Assembly: GCF_900200035.1 (NCBI RefSeq)
Contig: NZ_FZTC01000015.1
Location: 434,001 to 498,000 of the forward strand
Length of the DNA stretch: 64,000 nucleotides
Origin: Klebsiella grimontii
GTDB taxonomy: Bacteria; Pseudomonadota; Gammaproteobacteria; Enterobacterales; Enterobacteriaceae
Direction: 5' to 3'
In this document: piece by piece, positions 9,340 through 18,244 of the stretch
How the letters are laid out: the number at the start of each line of letters is the position of its first letter
Numbering within the stretch: position 1 is the first letter of the stretch
Notes under the pieces: generated by a model
Told to the model about the DNA's origin: nothing
What the model saw: only the letters and a program-made list of their open reading frames with translations
Databases searched by the model: none
Program-made: the position numbers and the translations under genes

Positions 9340-10371
9340 ATGTTCCCGTCACAGTTACCAAAACCGCGCCACCACGCCGCCTCGGCGATCCCCACGCTGC
9401 GCTGGGGGATTATTGGCCCCGGCTGGATTGCCGAGCGCTTTGTGAAATCGTTAAAAGAGCTCAGCCGCCAGCAGGTGGTTGCCGTCTCCTCGCGCACGCA
9501 GCAAAAAGCCGACGCCTTTGCCGCCCGCTGGGGGATCCCGCAGGCTTACGCTCAGGTGGATGAGATGCTGGCGCGACCGGATATTGACGCGGTATATATT
9601 GCCACGCCGCATAACCACCACTTTACCGACGGGCTGCGTGCGCTGCGGGCGGGCAAACATGTGCTGATTGAAAAGCCGTTTGCGCTGAACCGGCGGGAAG
9701 GCGCGGCGCTGAAAGCGGAAGCCGTGAAGCAGGGGACGCTGGCGATGGAGGCGATGTGGTGCGACTACGCGCCGAAGTATGACGTGATTCGCCAGCTGCT
9801 GGAGGACGGCGTTCTGGGCGACCTGCACACGCTGCTCGCCGATCACGGCGAATTCTTTACCCCGGATCATCGCATTTTTAATGCCGATCTCGCCGGCGGG
9901 CCGATGATGGATCTCGGCAGCTATCTGACCTCATTCAGCGTGATGGTCGGCGGCGTACCGCAGGATATTATCGCCCGCGGACGCCCCGCCCAAAGAGGCG
10001 TCAACGGGCAGATTTCGATGCTGTTTAACTGGGAAAAGGGCCTCCAGGGATTATTGAACACCACCCTGTTCAGCAACACGCCGGGCGGCGCGGTGGTGGC
10101 CGGACGCGATGCGACTCTTACCCTTGACGGGCAGTTCTACGCGCCGGGGAATTTTACCCTCGCCGCCAGTCAGGGCGGGCAGGTGCTGCATTGGGAGGAG
10201 CCGCGCAACCGCTACGACCAGCTGTTTTATCAGGCCGAGCATTTTGCCTGGTGCGTCGGTCAGGGGCTGACGGACTCGCCGATCCGCCCGCTGGCCAGGG
10301 TGCTGGAAAACCTGAGCGTGATGGATGAAGTGCGGCGGCAGATTGGCGTGGTATTTAAAGAAGAGCGCTAA
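9340..10371 (+). CDS. Gfo/Idh/MocA family oxidoreductase
   Basis: A 343-residue cytoplasmic NAD(P)-dependent dehydrogenase. The N-terminal Rossmann fold has LRWGIIGPGWIAERF (GxGxxA-type loop, about residues 20-34), and IEKPFALN carries the conserved Lys of the EKP motif. The C-terminal alpha/beta domain contains AMWCDYAPKY and GGPMMDLGSYL, a pattern of the dihydrodiol/D-xylose dehydrogenase subgroup. The start at 9340 follows AGGAGC; a longer in-frame extension to 9232 would run through the palindrome and is unlikely. It is divergent from bla and convergent with the gene at 10411. Substrate is unknown. Confidence 0.8.
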   Translation: MFPSQLPKPRHHAASAIPTLRWGIIGPGWIAERFVKSLKELSRQQVVAVSSRTQQKADAFAARWGIPQAYAQVDEMLARPDIDAVYIATPHNHHFTDGLRALRAGKHVLIEKPFALNRREGAALKAEAVKQGTLAMEAMWCDYAPKYDVIRQLLEDGVLGDLHTLLADHGEFFTPDHRIFNADLAGGPMMDLGSYLTSFSVMVGGVPQDIIARGRPAQRGVNGQISMLFNWEKGLQGLLNTTLFSNTPGGAVVAGRDATLTLDGQFYAPGNFTLAASQGGQVLHWEEPRNRYDQLFYQAEHFAWCVGQGLTDSPIRPLARVLENLSVMDEVRRQIGVVFKEER

Positions 10372-10379
10372 GCGAAGCG

Positions 10380-10412
10380 GCCCCGTATGCCGACCGCATA
10401 CGGGGCTTTTTT
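10380..10412 (+). terminator. Strong terminator between convergent dehydrogenase genes
   Basis: GCCCCGTATGC and GCATACGGGGC form a perfect 11-bp stem around CGACC, followed by TTTTTT. The end touches the stop codon of the opposing gene (10411). Confidence 0.9.
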
Positions 10413-11418
10413 ACGCCAGCGGTTCGACGCTGACAAATTGCCCCTGCTGCAGCGAGAGCACGGCGGCTTCGGCGATGGCCTGCGCCCGCAGGCCGTCCAG
10501 CAGCCCCGGCAGGTCCGCCACCTCTTCTCCGCCTAGCGAGCGGACAAACGCGTCCAGATGCGCGTAGTACGATCCCTCGACGCGGCTGAACCAGTCCGGG
10601 TAGAGGCCGGGCTGAATGCGGCGCTCTCCCTGCCACAGCGTGACGCCGCGCGTTGTCTGGCTGCCGGACTCCAGCACGCCATCCGAGCCAAGCAGACTAA
10701 TGCGCTCATCGTAGCCGTGGCCGGTACGCCGGGTGTTGTCCAGCTGCGCCATTGCGCCGCCGCGCATCCGCAGCATCAGAATGGAAGTATCGACATCGTC
10801 GAATTCAGCAATTTCCGCCAGCGCCAGCGCATCCCCCATGGCGGCGACGGTTGTCACTTCATCACCGGTAAGAAAGCGCAGCAGGTCAAAGAAGTGAATC
10901 GCCTGGTCGCGCATCTGGCCGCCGGAGCTGCGCAGATATTCCAGCGGCGGCATAATCGATGCCCGACACACCATCTGCACCAGTTCTATTTTGCCAATCA
11001 CCCCGGCCTCGATCTCCCGGCGCAGCTGCTGGTGGCTGGCGTCGAAGCGGCGGTTAAAGCCAACGGTCACCGGTACCCCGAGCGGCAGCACTTTCTCGAC
11101 GACCTGGCGGGCGCGGGCCAGCGAAAGATCGATCGGTTTTTCGCAGTAGACCGCTTTCCCGGCGCGGGCGGCAGCCTCCAGCAGCGCCGCGTGTGAAGGC
11201 GTCGAGCTGGCGATCAGTACCGCGTCAATGGCGTCGCTATTGATGGCCTCGGCGACGGTTACCGCCCGCGCGCCGTAGCGGGACGCCAGCGCTTTCGCCC
11301 GTTCGGGGTCGGCGTCAGCCACCATGGACAGAACGGTTCGCTCATGGCGAGCGAGGCTGACGGCGTGAACCTGGCCGATAAAACCGCTGCCCAACAAGGC
11401 AAAACGAATGCAGGTCAT
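10411..11418 (-). CDS. Gfo/Idh/MocA dehydrogenase, inositol 2-dehydrogenase-like
   Basis: A 335-residue dehydrogenase. The Rossmann fold begins IRFALLGSGFIGQVHA, the EKP motif is CEKPIDLS, and the catalytic-domain motifs FNRRFD and GGQMRDQAIHFFDLLRFL resemble IolG, myo-inositol 2-dehydrogenase. The ATG at 11418 follows CTGGAG. It is divergent from the LacI-family gene at 11518 with a palindromic element between, so it is probably that regulator's target. The nearby ABC transporter (12988-16462) is of the ribose/inositol type. Substrate is probably a polyol or sugar; inositol is a guess. Confidence 0.78.
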   Translation of the reverse strand: MTCIRFALLGSGFIGQVHAVSLARHERTVLSMVADADPERAKALASRYGARAVTVAEAINSDAIDAVLIASSTPSHAALLEAAARAGKAVYCEKPIDLSLARARQVVEKVLPLGVPVTVGFNRRFDASHQQLRREIEAGVIGKIELVQMVCRASIMPPLEYLRSSGGQMRDQAIHFFDLLRFLTGDEVTTVAAMGDALALAEIAEFDDVDTSILMLRMRGGAMAQLDNTRRTGHGYDERISLLGSDGVLESGSQTTRGVTLWQGERRIQPGLYPDWFSRVEGSYYAHLDAFVRSLGGEEVADLPGLLDGLRAQAIAEAAVLSLQQGQFVSVEPLA

Positions 11419-11489
11419 TTTTTTCTCCAGAAAGAGGGATTCAGCGTTGCCAAAGTAATCCGTTTGCTACACTGACCGACACAGGCGTT

Positions 11490-11507
11490 TTGATGGATTT
11501 CCATCAT
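11490..11507. promoter_or_regulatory. Palindromic operator in the divergent dehydrogenase/LacI-family spacer
   Basis: TTGATGGATTTCCATCAT is nearly palindromic and matches the element at 9250 at 16 of 18 positions. It lies just before the regulator's ribosome site, a location suited to autorepression and control of the divergent gene. Confidence 0.68.
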
Positions 11508-11517
11508 GGGGGAAACG

Positions 11518-12537
11518 ATGAAAAGCATGTCGCTGGAGGCGCTGGCTAAACGGATTGGCGTGGGCGTAGCAACCGTTGATCGGGTGCTTAACGAACGCGG
11601 CGGCGTGTCGCCGGAAACCACGCGTAAGGTGCTGCAGGCCGCGCGGGAAGCCGGGCTGAAGCGCATTCTGCCGGAAGAGCGCCGTCTCCCGTGGCAAATA
11701 GAAGTGTTTCTCAGCGGTAACGATTCGCGCTTTTTCACCCGCCTGACGCAGGATTTCGCCGACGTGGCGGATAGCCTTGGCTATCGCCGACTGACGCTGC
11801 ACCGTACGCTGGTGGCGGAGTCCGCGCCGGAAAAGCTGGCGAAAAGCATTATCCGCAGCAGCAAAAAGCGCCATGCGCTGATTGTCTTTGGCAACGAACA
11901 TCCGCTGGTCTACGAGGCTTTGCGCCAGTGCCGCGAGGCGAACGTGCCGGTGATTACGCTGGTTACCGATCTGCCCGGCGCGCAGAGGCTCTGCCACGTC
12001 GGCATCGATCAGCAGCAGGCTGGCCGCACCGCGGGCAGGATGATGGGATTAATGGCGCATCGGCCTGGAGAAGTGCTGATGCTCAGCGGACGCCAGGACT
12101 TCAGCGCCCATCGTTTGCGTATTCAGGGATTCCGTGAGGTGATAACCCAGCGCTTTCCGCATCTGCAGCTCGGCGAGGTGCTGGCGGGGGAGGACAACCG
12201 GCAGCGGATCGACCGCCTGCTGGAAGAGGCCCTGCGCCGCAACTGCGACGTGGTGGGCATCTACAATACCGGGCTGGGCAACACGCAGGTGGCGCAGGCG
12301 CTGGCTCGCCACCGCCGCTACGGCGAGTGCTGTTGGATCACCCATGAACGTTACCGAACCACCCGTGAACAGCTGGCGCAGGGCGGAATGGCGTTGACGA
12401 TCGATCAGCATGCCCATCAGCATGCCCGCCTGGCGGTGGAGCTGGCTCTGCGTCACCTGGAAACCGGCTATCAGCCGCATCTCTTTAGCGACGGCAAGGT
12501 CGAATTTATCCTTTACAGCGCTGAAAACGTCGACTGA
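11518..12537 (+). CDS. LacI-family transcriptional regulator
   Basis: A 339-residue regulator with an N-terminal helix-turn-helix (MSLEALAKRIGVGVATVDRVLNERGGVSPETTRKVLQAA). A periplasmic-binding-protein-like ligand domain begins about residue 60. ATVDRVLN instead of ATVSRVLN is the variant seen in regulators of RbsB-type sugar clusters. The ATG at 11518 is preferred over the in-frame ATG at 11506 because GGGGGAA lies just before it. It probably controls the divergent dehydrogenase, and perhaps the gene at 9340 and the ABC transporter; the inducer is unknown. Confidence 0.85.
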   Translation: MKSMSLEALAKRIGVGVATVDRVLNERGGVSPETTRKVLQAAREAGLKRILPEERRLPWQIEVFLSGNDSRFFTRLTQDFADVADSLGYRRLTLHRTLVAESAPEKLAKSIIRSSKKRHALIVFGNEHPLVYEALRQCREANVPVITLVTDLPGAQRLCHVGIDQQQAGRTAGRMMGLMAHRPGEVLMLSGRQDFSAHRLRIQGFREVITQRFPHLQLGEVLAGEDNRQRIDRLLEEALRRNCDVVGIYNTGLGNTQVAQALARHRRYGECCWITHERYRTTREQLAQGGMALTIDQHAHQHARLAVELALRHLETGYQPHLFSDGKVEFILYSAENVD

Positions 12538-12839
12538 ACGCTCGCGGTCCGCGGGACAATATCCCCTTTTAACCCCGTATCTGATACCCCGTTTCATACC
12601 GCTGCCGCTATCGGCGCGCCGCGCGGCAAACCGTCGGCTGCCTCTCATTTTTTGCGCGTTTATGCGTCAATGTTAGATGTGTGTCAAAGTTCTGTTAACG
12701 TGTAGTTTTAAAATTTTCATTTCAGTTATTTACTTATAAAAGTTTCATATGTGTTGTTAATGAAATAAATGGTCTGTAATTTTTCTTTCGCGACAAATGG
12801 ACTGATGTTTCAAAAAACCATTTTAAAACAACTGAATTT

Positions 12840-12855
12840 TGTGATTTCGATCACC
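12840..12855. promoter_or_regulatory. CRP-cAMP binding site
   Basis: TGTGATTTCGATCACC matches the TGTGA-N6-TCACA consensus at 9 of 10 core bases, about 130 bases before the binding-protein gene. It is consistent with catabolite control of a sugar transporter. Confidence 0.75.
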
Positions 12856-12926
12856 CGTGAAAAAGGCGCCAGCGCGCAGGCCGTTTTTTCGAAAAGCTGA
12901 AAAAGCAGGCGCTTAGCGCACGATTA

Positions 12927-12944
12927 ATGAAACTATTTTTTCAT
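12927..12944. promoter_or_regulatory. ATGAAA-N6-TTTCAT inverted repeat
   Basis: A perfect hexamer inverted repeat with a six-base spacer, 43 bases before the binding-protein ATG. A looser TTTCAT/ATGAAA pair lies at 12743-12765. This looks like an operator different from the 9250/11490 palindromes; the regulator is unknown. Confidence 0.45.
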
Positions 12945-12987
12945 TTTACCTTACCTAACCGATGCACCTGAAAATAAAGGATCAACT

Positions 12988-13911
12988 ATGAACATCAAGA
13001 AAACGGTTGTTGCCTCTTTGATAGCCTGCATGCTGCCAGCGGTCGTGATGGCGAAAGATATTTCGGTCGGTGTTTCGATGGCGCTTTTCGATGACAACTT
13101 CCTGACGATTCTGCGCACCGCCATGCAAAAAGAGATGCAAAAAGACGGCGTTAAGGCGCAGGTGGAAGATGCCAAAGGCGACGTCTCCCAGCAGCTACAG
13201 CAGGTACAGAACTTTATTGGCCAGGGCGTCGACGCGATTATCGTCAACCCGGTGGATACCAACGCGGTCAAACCGATTATGGACCAGGCGACCAAAGCGG
13301 GCATTCCGCTGATCTTTGTTAACCGCCGCCCGCAGGCGCAGCTGACCGACAAAATGGCCTACGTCGGCTCCGACTCGGTGCTGGCGGGGCGCTTACAGAT
13401 GGAAGCGTTAGCCAAAGCGATGAACGGCAAAGGTAACGTCGCCATTCTGCTCGGCGACCTGGCGAATGAATCGACCCGTGACCGCACCAAAGGCGTCGAA
13501 GAGGTGGTGGCCAAGTACCCGGATATCAAAATCGTGCAGAAGCAGACCGCTAAATTTACCCGTAACGACGCCGTTGACGTGGTCAGCAACTGGATGACCA
13601 GCGGCGAAGACATTCAGGCCATCGCCTCCAACAACGATGAAATGGCGATCGGCGCGCTGCAGGCGCTGGGTAAAAACCCGAACCATATCCTGATTGCCGG
13701 CGTGGACGGGACGCCCGATGCCCTGCAAATGCTCAAAAACGGCAAAATGATCGCCACGATTTTCCAGGATGCCAAAGGGCAGGGCGAAGGCGCGGTGGAT
13801 GCCGCCATTAAGCTGGCCAACGGCGAGAAAGTGGAAAAGATCATTGACGTCCCTTACCAGTTGATCACCAAAGACAACATGGCTGAGTTCGTCAATCGCA
13901 ACCAGAAATAG
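12988..13911 (+). CDS. Periplasmic sugar-binding protein (RbsB/IbpA type)
   Basis: A 307-residue type I periplasmic binding protein with a signal peptide (MNIKKTVVASLIACMLPAVVMA) and two sugar-binding-like lobes. GQGVDAIIVNPVDT and IASNNDEMAIGALQALG are typical of the ribose/galactose/inositol cluster. It delivers the ligand to the transporter encoded by the next two genes (24-base gap). The neighbouring IolG-like dehydrogenase makes inositol or a related polyol a candidate ligand, but family members also bind ribose, xylose and others. Confidence 0.85.
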   Translation: MNIKKTVVASLIACMLPAVVMAKDISVGVSMALFDDNFLTILRTAMQKEMQKDGVKAQVEDAKGDVSQQLQQVQNFIGQGVDAIIVNPVDTNAVKPIMDQATKAGIPLIFVNRRPQAQLTDKMAYVGSDSVLAGRLQMEALAKAMNGKGNVAILLGDLANESTRDRTKGVEEVVAKYPDIKIVQKQTAKFTRNDAVDVVSNWMTSGEDIQAIASNNDEMAIGALQALGKNPNHILIAGVDGTPDALQMLKNGKMIATIFQDAKGQGEGAVDAAIKLANGEKVEKIIDVPYQLITKDNMAEFVNRNQK

Positions 13912-13935
13912 TCGCTCAGGGTACGGAGGTGAAGT

Positions 13936-15420
13936 ATGAACGCTTTTGCACTTGAAGCCGAAGGGATCAGCAAATTCTTCCCCGGCGTGAAGGCGCTCGA
14001 CAACGTCTCATTACGCGTGCGCCCGGGGACGGTGCACGCGCTGATGGGCGAAAACGGCGCCGGAAAATCCACGCTGATGAAATGCCTTATCGGGATCTAC
14101 CGTCCCGATAAGGGCGCGATCCGCGTTAAAGGGGAGCCGGTCCAGTTTCAGGATACGATGGACGCGCTGCGCTCCGGGATCTCGATGATCCACCAGGAGC
14201 TGAACCTGGTGCCGCACATGACGGTGGCGGAAAATATCTGGCTCGGCCGCGAGCCGATGAAATATGGTTTTGTCGATCATCGCCAGCTTGCCCGTCAGAC
14301 GCAGGATCTGCTGGATAAATTGAATATCCGATTATCCGCCGACCGGCTGGTGGGGGAGTTAAGTATCGCCTCCCAGCAGATGGTGGAAATTGCCAAAGCG
14401 GTTTCGTGGAACGCGGATATTGTAATTATGGATGAGCCGACCTCGGCGTTAACCGAGAGCGAAGTGGCGCATCTGTTTACCATTATTCGCGATTTACGCC
14501 AGCAGGGAAAAGCCATTATCTATATCAGCCATAAAATGGATGAGATTTTCGCGATTACCGATGAGATCAGCGTATTTCGCGACGGCACCTGGGTCGGCAG
14601 TAAACAGACCACCGAGTTTACCCGCCAGTCGCTGATTACCCAGATGGTCGGCCGGGAGCTCACCCAGCTCTTTCCCAAGTTCAATAACGCTATTGGCGAA
14701 GAGGTGCTGACCGTCCGCAATCTATCGCGCAAGGGGGCGTTTCACGATATCAACTTTAGCGTCCGCCGCGGCGAAATCCTCGGCGTGGCGGGGCTGGTGG
14801 GAGCCGGGCGCAGCGAAGTGATGGAGAGCCTGTTCGGCATGGAGAAAGCCGATGGCGGCGAAGTGCTGATTGATGGGATGCCGGTCAATATTGATTCGCC
14901 TTCGACGGCGATTGAGAAAGGGATGGCGTTGCTGACGGAAGACCGGAAAAAGTCCGGGCTGTTTCTCGTGCTGTCGGTGCTGGAGAATATGAGCATCGTC
15001 AAAATGCCGGAATATATCGGTAAAACCGGCTTTGTTCAGCACCTCAAAATGGCCGAAGACTGCATGGAGCAGATCCGCCGCCTGAATATTAAAACCCCCA
15101 CCATGGATCAGATTATTAATAACCTCAGCGGCGGTAATCAGCAGAAGGTACTGATTGCCCGCTGGCTGCTGGCGCAGCCGAAAATACTGATCCTCGATGA
15201 GCCGACGCGCGGAATCGACGTCGGGGCAAAAGCGGAAATTTACCATCTGATCAGCGAGCTGGCCAACCGCGGCGTGGCGGTGATTATGGTCTCTTCAGAA
15301 TTACCTGAGATTCTCGGGATGAGCGATCGGGTGATGGTTATGCATGAAGGGCGTATTACCGGCATCCTCGATAAAGAGGACGCCGACCAGGAAACCATTT
15401 TGTCGTTGGCATCCCACTGA
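13936..15420 (+). CDS. Sugar ABC transporter ATP-binding protein (RbsA type)
   Basis: A 494-residue tandem ATPase with two nucleotide-binding domains, as in RbsA/MglA/XylG. The first Walker A is GENGAGKST (about residue 36) with Walker [11 protein letters not shown]. The second half carries a degenerate P-loop (GLVGAGRSE), a signature LSGGNQQKV and Walker [16 protein letters not shown]. This two-domain pattern fixes the family. A strong ACGGAGGTGAAGT ribosome site precedes the ATG. It energises the permease encoded 10 bases downstream. Confidence 0.92.
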   Translation: MNAFALEAEGISKFFPGVKALDNVSLRVRPGTVHALMGENGAGKSTLMKCLIGIYRPDKGAIRVKGEPVQFQDTMDALRSGISMIHQELNLVPHMTVAENIWLGREPMKYGFVDHRQLARQTQDLLDKLNIRLSADRLVGELSIASQQMVEIAKAVSWNADIVIMDEPTSALTESEVAHLFTIIRDLRQQGKAIIYISHKMDEIFAITDEISVFRDGTWVGSKQTTEFTRQSLITQMVGRELTQLFPKFNNAIGEEVLTVRNLSRKGAFHDINFSVRRGEILGVAGLVGAGRSEVMESLFGMEKADGGEVLIDGMPVNIDSPSTAIEKGMALLTEDRKKSGLFLVLSVLENMSIVKMPEYIGKTGFVQHLKMAEDCMEQIRRLNIKTPTMDQIINNLSGGNQQKVLIARWLLAQPKILILDEPTRGIDVGAKAEIYHLISELANRGVAVIMVSSELPEILGMSDRVMVMHEGRITGILDKEDADQETILSLASH

Positions 15421-15430
15421 GGCACAGAGA

Positions 15431-16462
15431 ATGAGCAATATGAAAATAACGGCAACCCCGGTCACTGAGAAACCCTCTTTCTTTGGGCAATTACGCCACC
15501 GGCTGCCGAAAGATACCGGGATATTTATCGTCATGCTGGTGATTGCCCTGACTTTTGAAATTGCCGGCTGGTACGTCCGCGACCAGTCCTTTTTATTAAA
15601 CACCAATCGCCTGATATTAATTGTTTTACAGGTAGCGATTATCGGTATTATCGCGGTCGGGGTCACCCAGGTCATTATTACCACCGGCATTGATCTCTCC
15701 TCCGGGTCGGTGATCGCTCTCGCCGCCGTGGTGGCGGCAAGCCTTGCGCAAACCTCCGATAGCCTGTCGCCGATGTTCCCGTCGCTGGTCAATATGCCGG
15801 CGATTATCCCGATTGGCGCCGGTATCGGCGTCGGCCTGCTGTGCGGCTTAACCAACGGCTTTCTGGTGACCCGCACCGGCATCCCGCCGTTTATCGCGAC
15901 GCTTGGGATGATGGTGTCGGCGCGCGGTCTGGCGCAGTATTACACTCAGGGCAACCCCATCAGCTTCTTATCCGACAGCTTTACCGCCATCGGCCAGGGG
16001 GCGATGCCGGTGATTATTTTCTTCGTCGTCGCCGCGGTGTTCCATATTGCCCTGAAGCATACTCGCTACGGTAAATACGTTTACGCTATCGGCGGTAACA
16101 TGACGTCGGCCAAGGTCTCCGGTATCAACGTGAATAAATACCTGGTGATCGTCTATGCCATCGCCGGGGCGCTCTCCGGCCTCGCGGGCGTGGTGCTGGC
16201 GGCGCGCGTCAGCAGCGGGCAGTCGAGCATGGGCATGTCCTACGAGCTGGATGCTATCGCCGCGGCGGTTATCGGCGGCAGCAGCCTGATGGGCGGGGTG
16301 GGGCGCATCACCGGGACCTTAATCGGCGCGATGATCCTCGGCCTGATTAAAAGCGGTTTTACCTTTGTCGGCGTCGACGCCTACGTGCAGGATATTATCA
16401 AAGGCATCATTATCGTCGCGGCGGTGACTATCGATATGCGCCGCAACCGCAAAAAGCATTAA
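15431..16462 (+). CDS. Sugar ABC transporter permease (RbsC/IatP type)
   Basis: A 343-residue inner-membrane protein with about ten hydrophobic segments and the BPD_transp_2 signature region (GVTQVIITTGIDLSSGSVIALAAV; AIGGNMTSAKVSGINV). The ATG at 15431 is used because the in-frame extension upstream to 15344 would overlap the ATPase gene. It forms the channel of the transporter with the two preceding genes. A hairpin follows and the next gene is convergent. Confidence 0.9.
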   Translation: MSNMKITATPVTEKPSFFGQLRHRLPKDTGIFIVMLVIALTFEIAGWYVRDQSFLLNTNRLILIVLQVAIIGIIAVGVTQVIITTGIDLSSGSVIALAAVVAASLAQTSDSLSPMFPSLVNMPAIIPIGAGIGVGLLCGLTNGFLVTRTGIPPFIATLGMMVSARGLAQYYTQGNPISFLSDSFTAIGQGAMPVIIFFVVAAVFHIALKHTRYGKYVYAIGGNMTSAKVSGINVNKYLVIVYAIAGALSGLAGVVLAARVSSGQSSMGMSYELDAIAAAVIGGSSLMGGVGRITGTLIGAMILGLIKSGFTFVGVDAYVQDIIKGIIIVAAVTIDMRRNRKKH

Positions 16463-16471
16463 TCGGCAATA

Positions 16472-16496
16472 GCCCACGGCCTGTACTGCCGTGGGC
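16472..16496. terminator. Hairpin between convergent operons
   Basis: GCCCACGGC and GCCGTGGGC form a perfect 9-bp stem with a 7-base loop, between the permease stop and the end of the opposing amidohydrolase gene. There is no T-tract on either side, so it may be a weak two-way terminator. Confidence 0.5.
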
Positions 16497-16506
16497 CATG
16501 TCGCGT

Positions 16507-17748
16507 TTATGCCGCGCCGCAAGCGGACTCATCCGCGGCAAGACGTAAACTGTTGAGCAGCACGTTCGCCCCTTTCTCCGCCCATTCCGGCAGAATGTTC
16601 TCCGCTTCGTTATGGCTAATGCCCTTCTCGCAGGGAATGAAAATCATGCTGGCGGGCGCGACCTTGCTGATATAGCAGGTATCATGCCCGGCGCCGGAAA
16701 CTATGGTTCGCGCGCTGTAGCCCAACGTTTCCGCCGCCCGCTGGCTGCGCGCCAGGCATCCGGCATCAAAGGTAATGGGCGCGTAATCAAAAATACGCTC
16801 GACGTTTGCCGTCACGCCGCGCGCCGCCAGCGCTTCAGCAGCGCGATGCAGTTCCCGTTCCATGGCTTCCAGCGCCGGGGATTGCGGATGACGAAACTCG
16901 ACGCTGCACGCCACGCGTCCCGGCACCACGTTGCGCGAGCCCGGTATCACCTGCGCCATCCCAATAGTCGCGCGCCCGTCGGGATTATGGGCGATACCGA
17001 TATGCTCCACCGCCAGCGCCAACTCGGCGAAAGCGGTCAGCGCGTCGCGGCGGCTGCCCATCGGCGTGGTGCCTGCGTGGGCGGAAAAGCCCTCCAGGGT
17101 GACGTTGAACCAGCGCTGGCCCATTGCCGCGTGAACGAGGCCGATATCAACGCCTTCTTCTTCCAGAATCGGCCCCTGTTCGATATGCACTTCGTAGCAG
17201 GCGTGGAGCGGGAAGGCGGCGGCCGGACATTCCCCGCGATAGCCGATAGCCTCCAGCGCCGCGCTAACGCTGATGCCGTCGCGGTCTATACGGGCGAGGG
17301 CGAAATCTTCGCTAAACTGCCCGGCCCACACGCCGGATGCCAGCATCGCCGGGGCAAAGCGCGCACCCTCTTCGTTGGTCCAGTTCACCAGCACGATATC
17401 GCGTTCGGTCTCAATGCCGCGATCGTTCAGCGTGCGCAGCGCCTCCAGCCCGGCGAGGACGCCGTAAATGCCGTCATAGCGGCCGCCGAGCGGCTGGGAG
17501 TCGACGTGGGAACCGGTCAGCACCGGGGCTAACTGCGAATTTTTACCGGCGCGGCGAATAAACATATTGCCCATGCTGTCGACTTCGCAGGGAAAGCCGG
17601 CTTCCCGCGCCCACTGGCGCAGCAGGTCGCGCGCCTGACGATCCTCTTCGCTGAGCGCCAGCCGGGTCACGCCGCCTGCCGGCGTGGCGCCGAGCAGCGC
17701 CATCTCGTTGAGCGTCGACCACAGACGTGCGCCGTTGACGGTTATCAT
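16507..17748 (-). CDS. M20 family amidohydrolase (N-carbamoyl-amino-acid hydrolase, AtcC-like)
   Basis: A 413-residue cytoplasmic metal-dependent hydrolase of the N-carbamoyl-L-amino-acid/allantoate amidohydrolase group. Visible metal-site motifs are GSHVDSQPLGGRYDG, WTNEEGARFAPAM, HIEQGPILE and a C-terminal SHNEAE. The dimerisation lid contains GFSAHAGTTPMGSRRDAL. The ATG overlaps the stop of the ATC-hydrolase-like gene upstream (ATGA), so the two are coupled. That pairing matches AtcB/AtcC of Pseudomonas, in which AtcC releases L-cysteine from N-carbamoyl-L-cysteine. Allantoate or a beta-ureido acid are alternatives. Confidence 0.8.
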   Translation of the reverse strand: MITVNGARLWSTLNEMALLGATPAGGVTRLALSEEDRQARDLLRQWAREAGFPCEVDSMGNMFIRRAGKNSQLAPVLTGSHVDSQPLGGRYDGIYGVLAGLEALRTLNDRGIETERDIVLVNWTNEEGARFAPAMLASGVWAGQFSEDFALARIDRDGISVSAALEAIGYRGECPAAAFPLHACYEVHIEQGPILEEEGVDIGLVHAAMGQRWFNVTLEGFSAHAGTTPMGSRRDALTAFAELALAVEHIGIAHNPDGRATIGMAQVIPGSRNVVPGRVACSVEFRHPQSPALEAMERELHRAAEALAARGVTANVERIFDYAPITFDAGCLARSQRAAETLGYSARTIVSGAGHDTCYISKVAPASMIFIPCEKGISHNEAENILPEWAEKGANVLLNSLRLAADESACGAA

Positions 17749-18227
17749 GACTTGTCCTTTTGCACGCGATAGCGGAAGTCACAGCACTTACCGCCCTCCA
17801 TGATGGTGGTGGTGCGGGTCAGCTCCACGTCCGGGGCGTAGCCGACGATAAATTTATCGTCGCGGGCGCAAGAGAGCAGGTGGCCAATCTCGCCGAGGCC
17901 CATTTCGTGATACATCTCGGCGTAGCGGCAGCGGTTTACGTTGTAGTTATACTGCTGGTCGTCGGCGTCCAGCACCGTGACCTCCAGGGCATTATCTTTC
18001 TCCCACAGATACTGCAGCGCGACAAAGCTGCGAATATCCGCGCCGTCAGGCTCCTGGCGGGCAAACGCTTTTCCCGCCTCAATGGCGGCGTTTTCAATCG
18101 CTTCGCCGATGACCGCCTGGGCGCGAGCCTTACCTATCTCGCGTACCAGGATGTCGTAAATCGGCTTGATTATTTCTGCTTCAATTTTGCGGCGGGCGAG
18201 AATGCCCAGCTCATTATGATCACTCAT
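17745..18227 (-). CDS. ATC hydrolase family protein (AtcB-like)
   Basis: A 160-residue cytoplasmic protein of the L-2-amino-thiazoline-4-carboxylate hydrolase family as I recognise it. The conserved pattern is NRCRYAEMYHEMGLGEIGHLLSCARDDKFIVGY, then MEGGKCCDFRY, with four to five cysteines in the C-terminal half. AtcB opens the thiazoline ring of ATC to N-carbamoyl-cysteine. The ATG at 18227 (after GAGGCAATGTG) is preferred to the GTG at 18230. It lies 17 bases after the binding-protein gene and is coupled to the amidohydrolase. Substrate here is inferred. Confidence 0.72.
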   Translation of the reverse strand: MSDHNELGILARRKIEAEIIKPIYDILVREIGKARAQAVIGEAIENAAIEAGKAFARQEPDGADIRSFVALQYLWEKDNALEVTVLDADDQQYNYNVNRCRYAEMYHEMGLGEIGHLLSCARDDKFIVGYAPDVELTRTTTIMEGGKCCDFRYRVQKDKS

Positions 18228-18244
18228 CACATTGCCTCACTGCG

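Larger units (their letters stand above)
12538..12987 (+). promoter_or_regulatory. Long leader/promoter region of the sugar ABC operon
   Basis: About 450 bases without a gene, AT-rich from 12660. It holds one good CRP site (12840-12855) and a 6-6-6 inverted repeat (12927-12944). Related TTTCAT and ATGAAA half-sites occur around 12743 and 12760. No copy of the 9250/11490 palindrome is present, so the adjacent LacI-family regulator may not act here directly. Confidence 0.6.
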
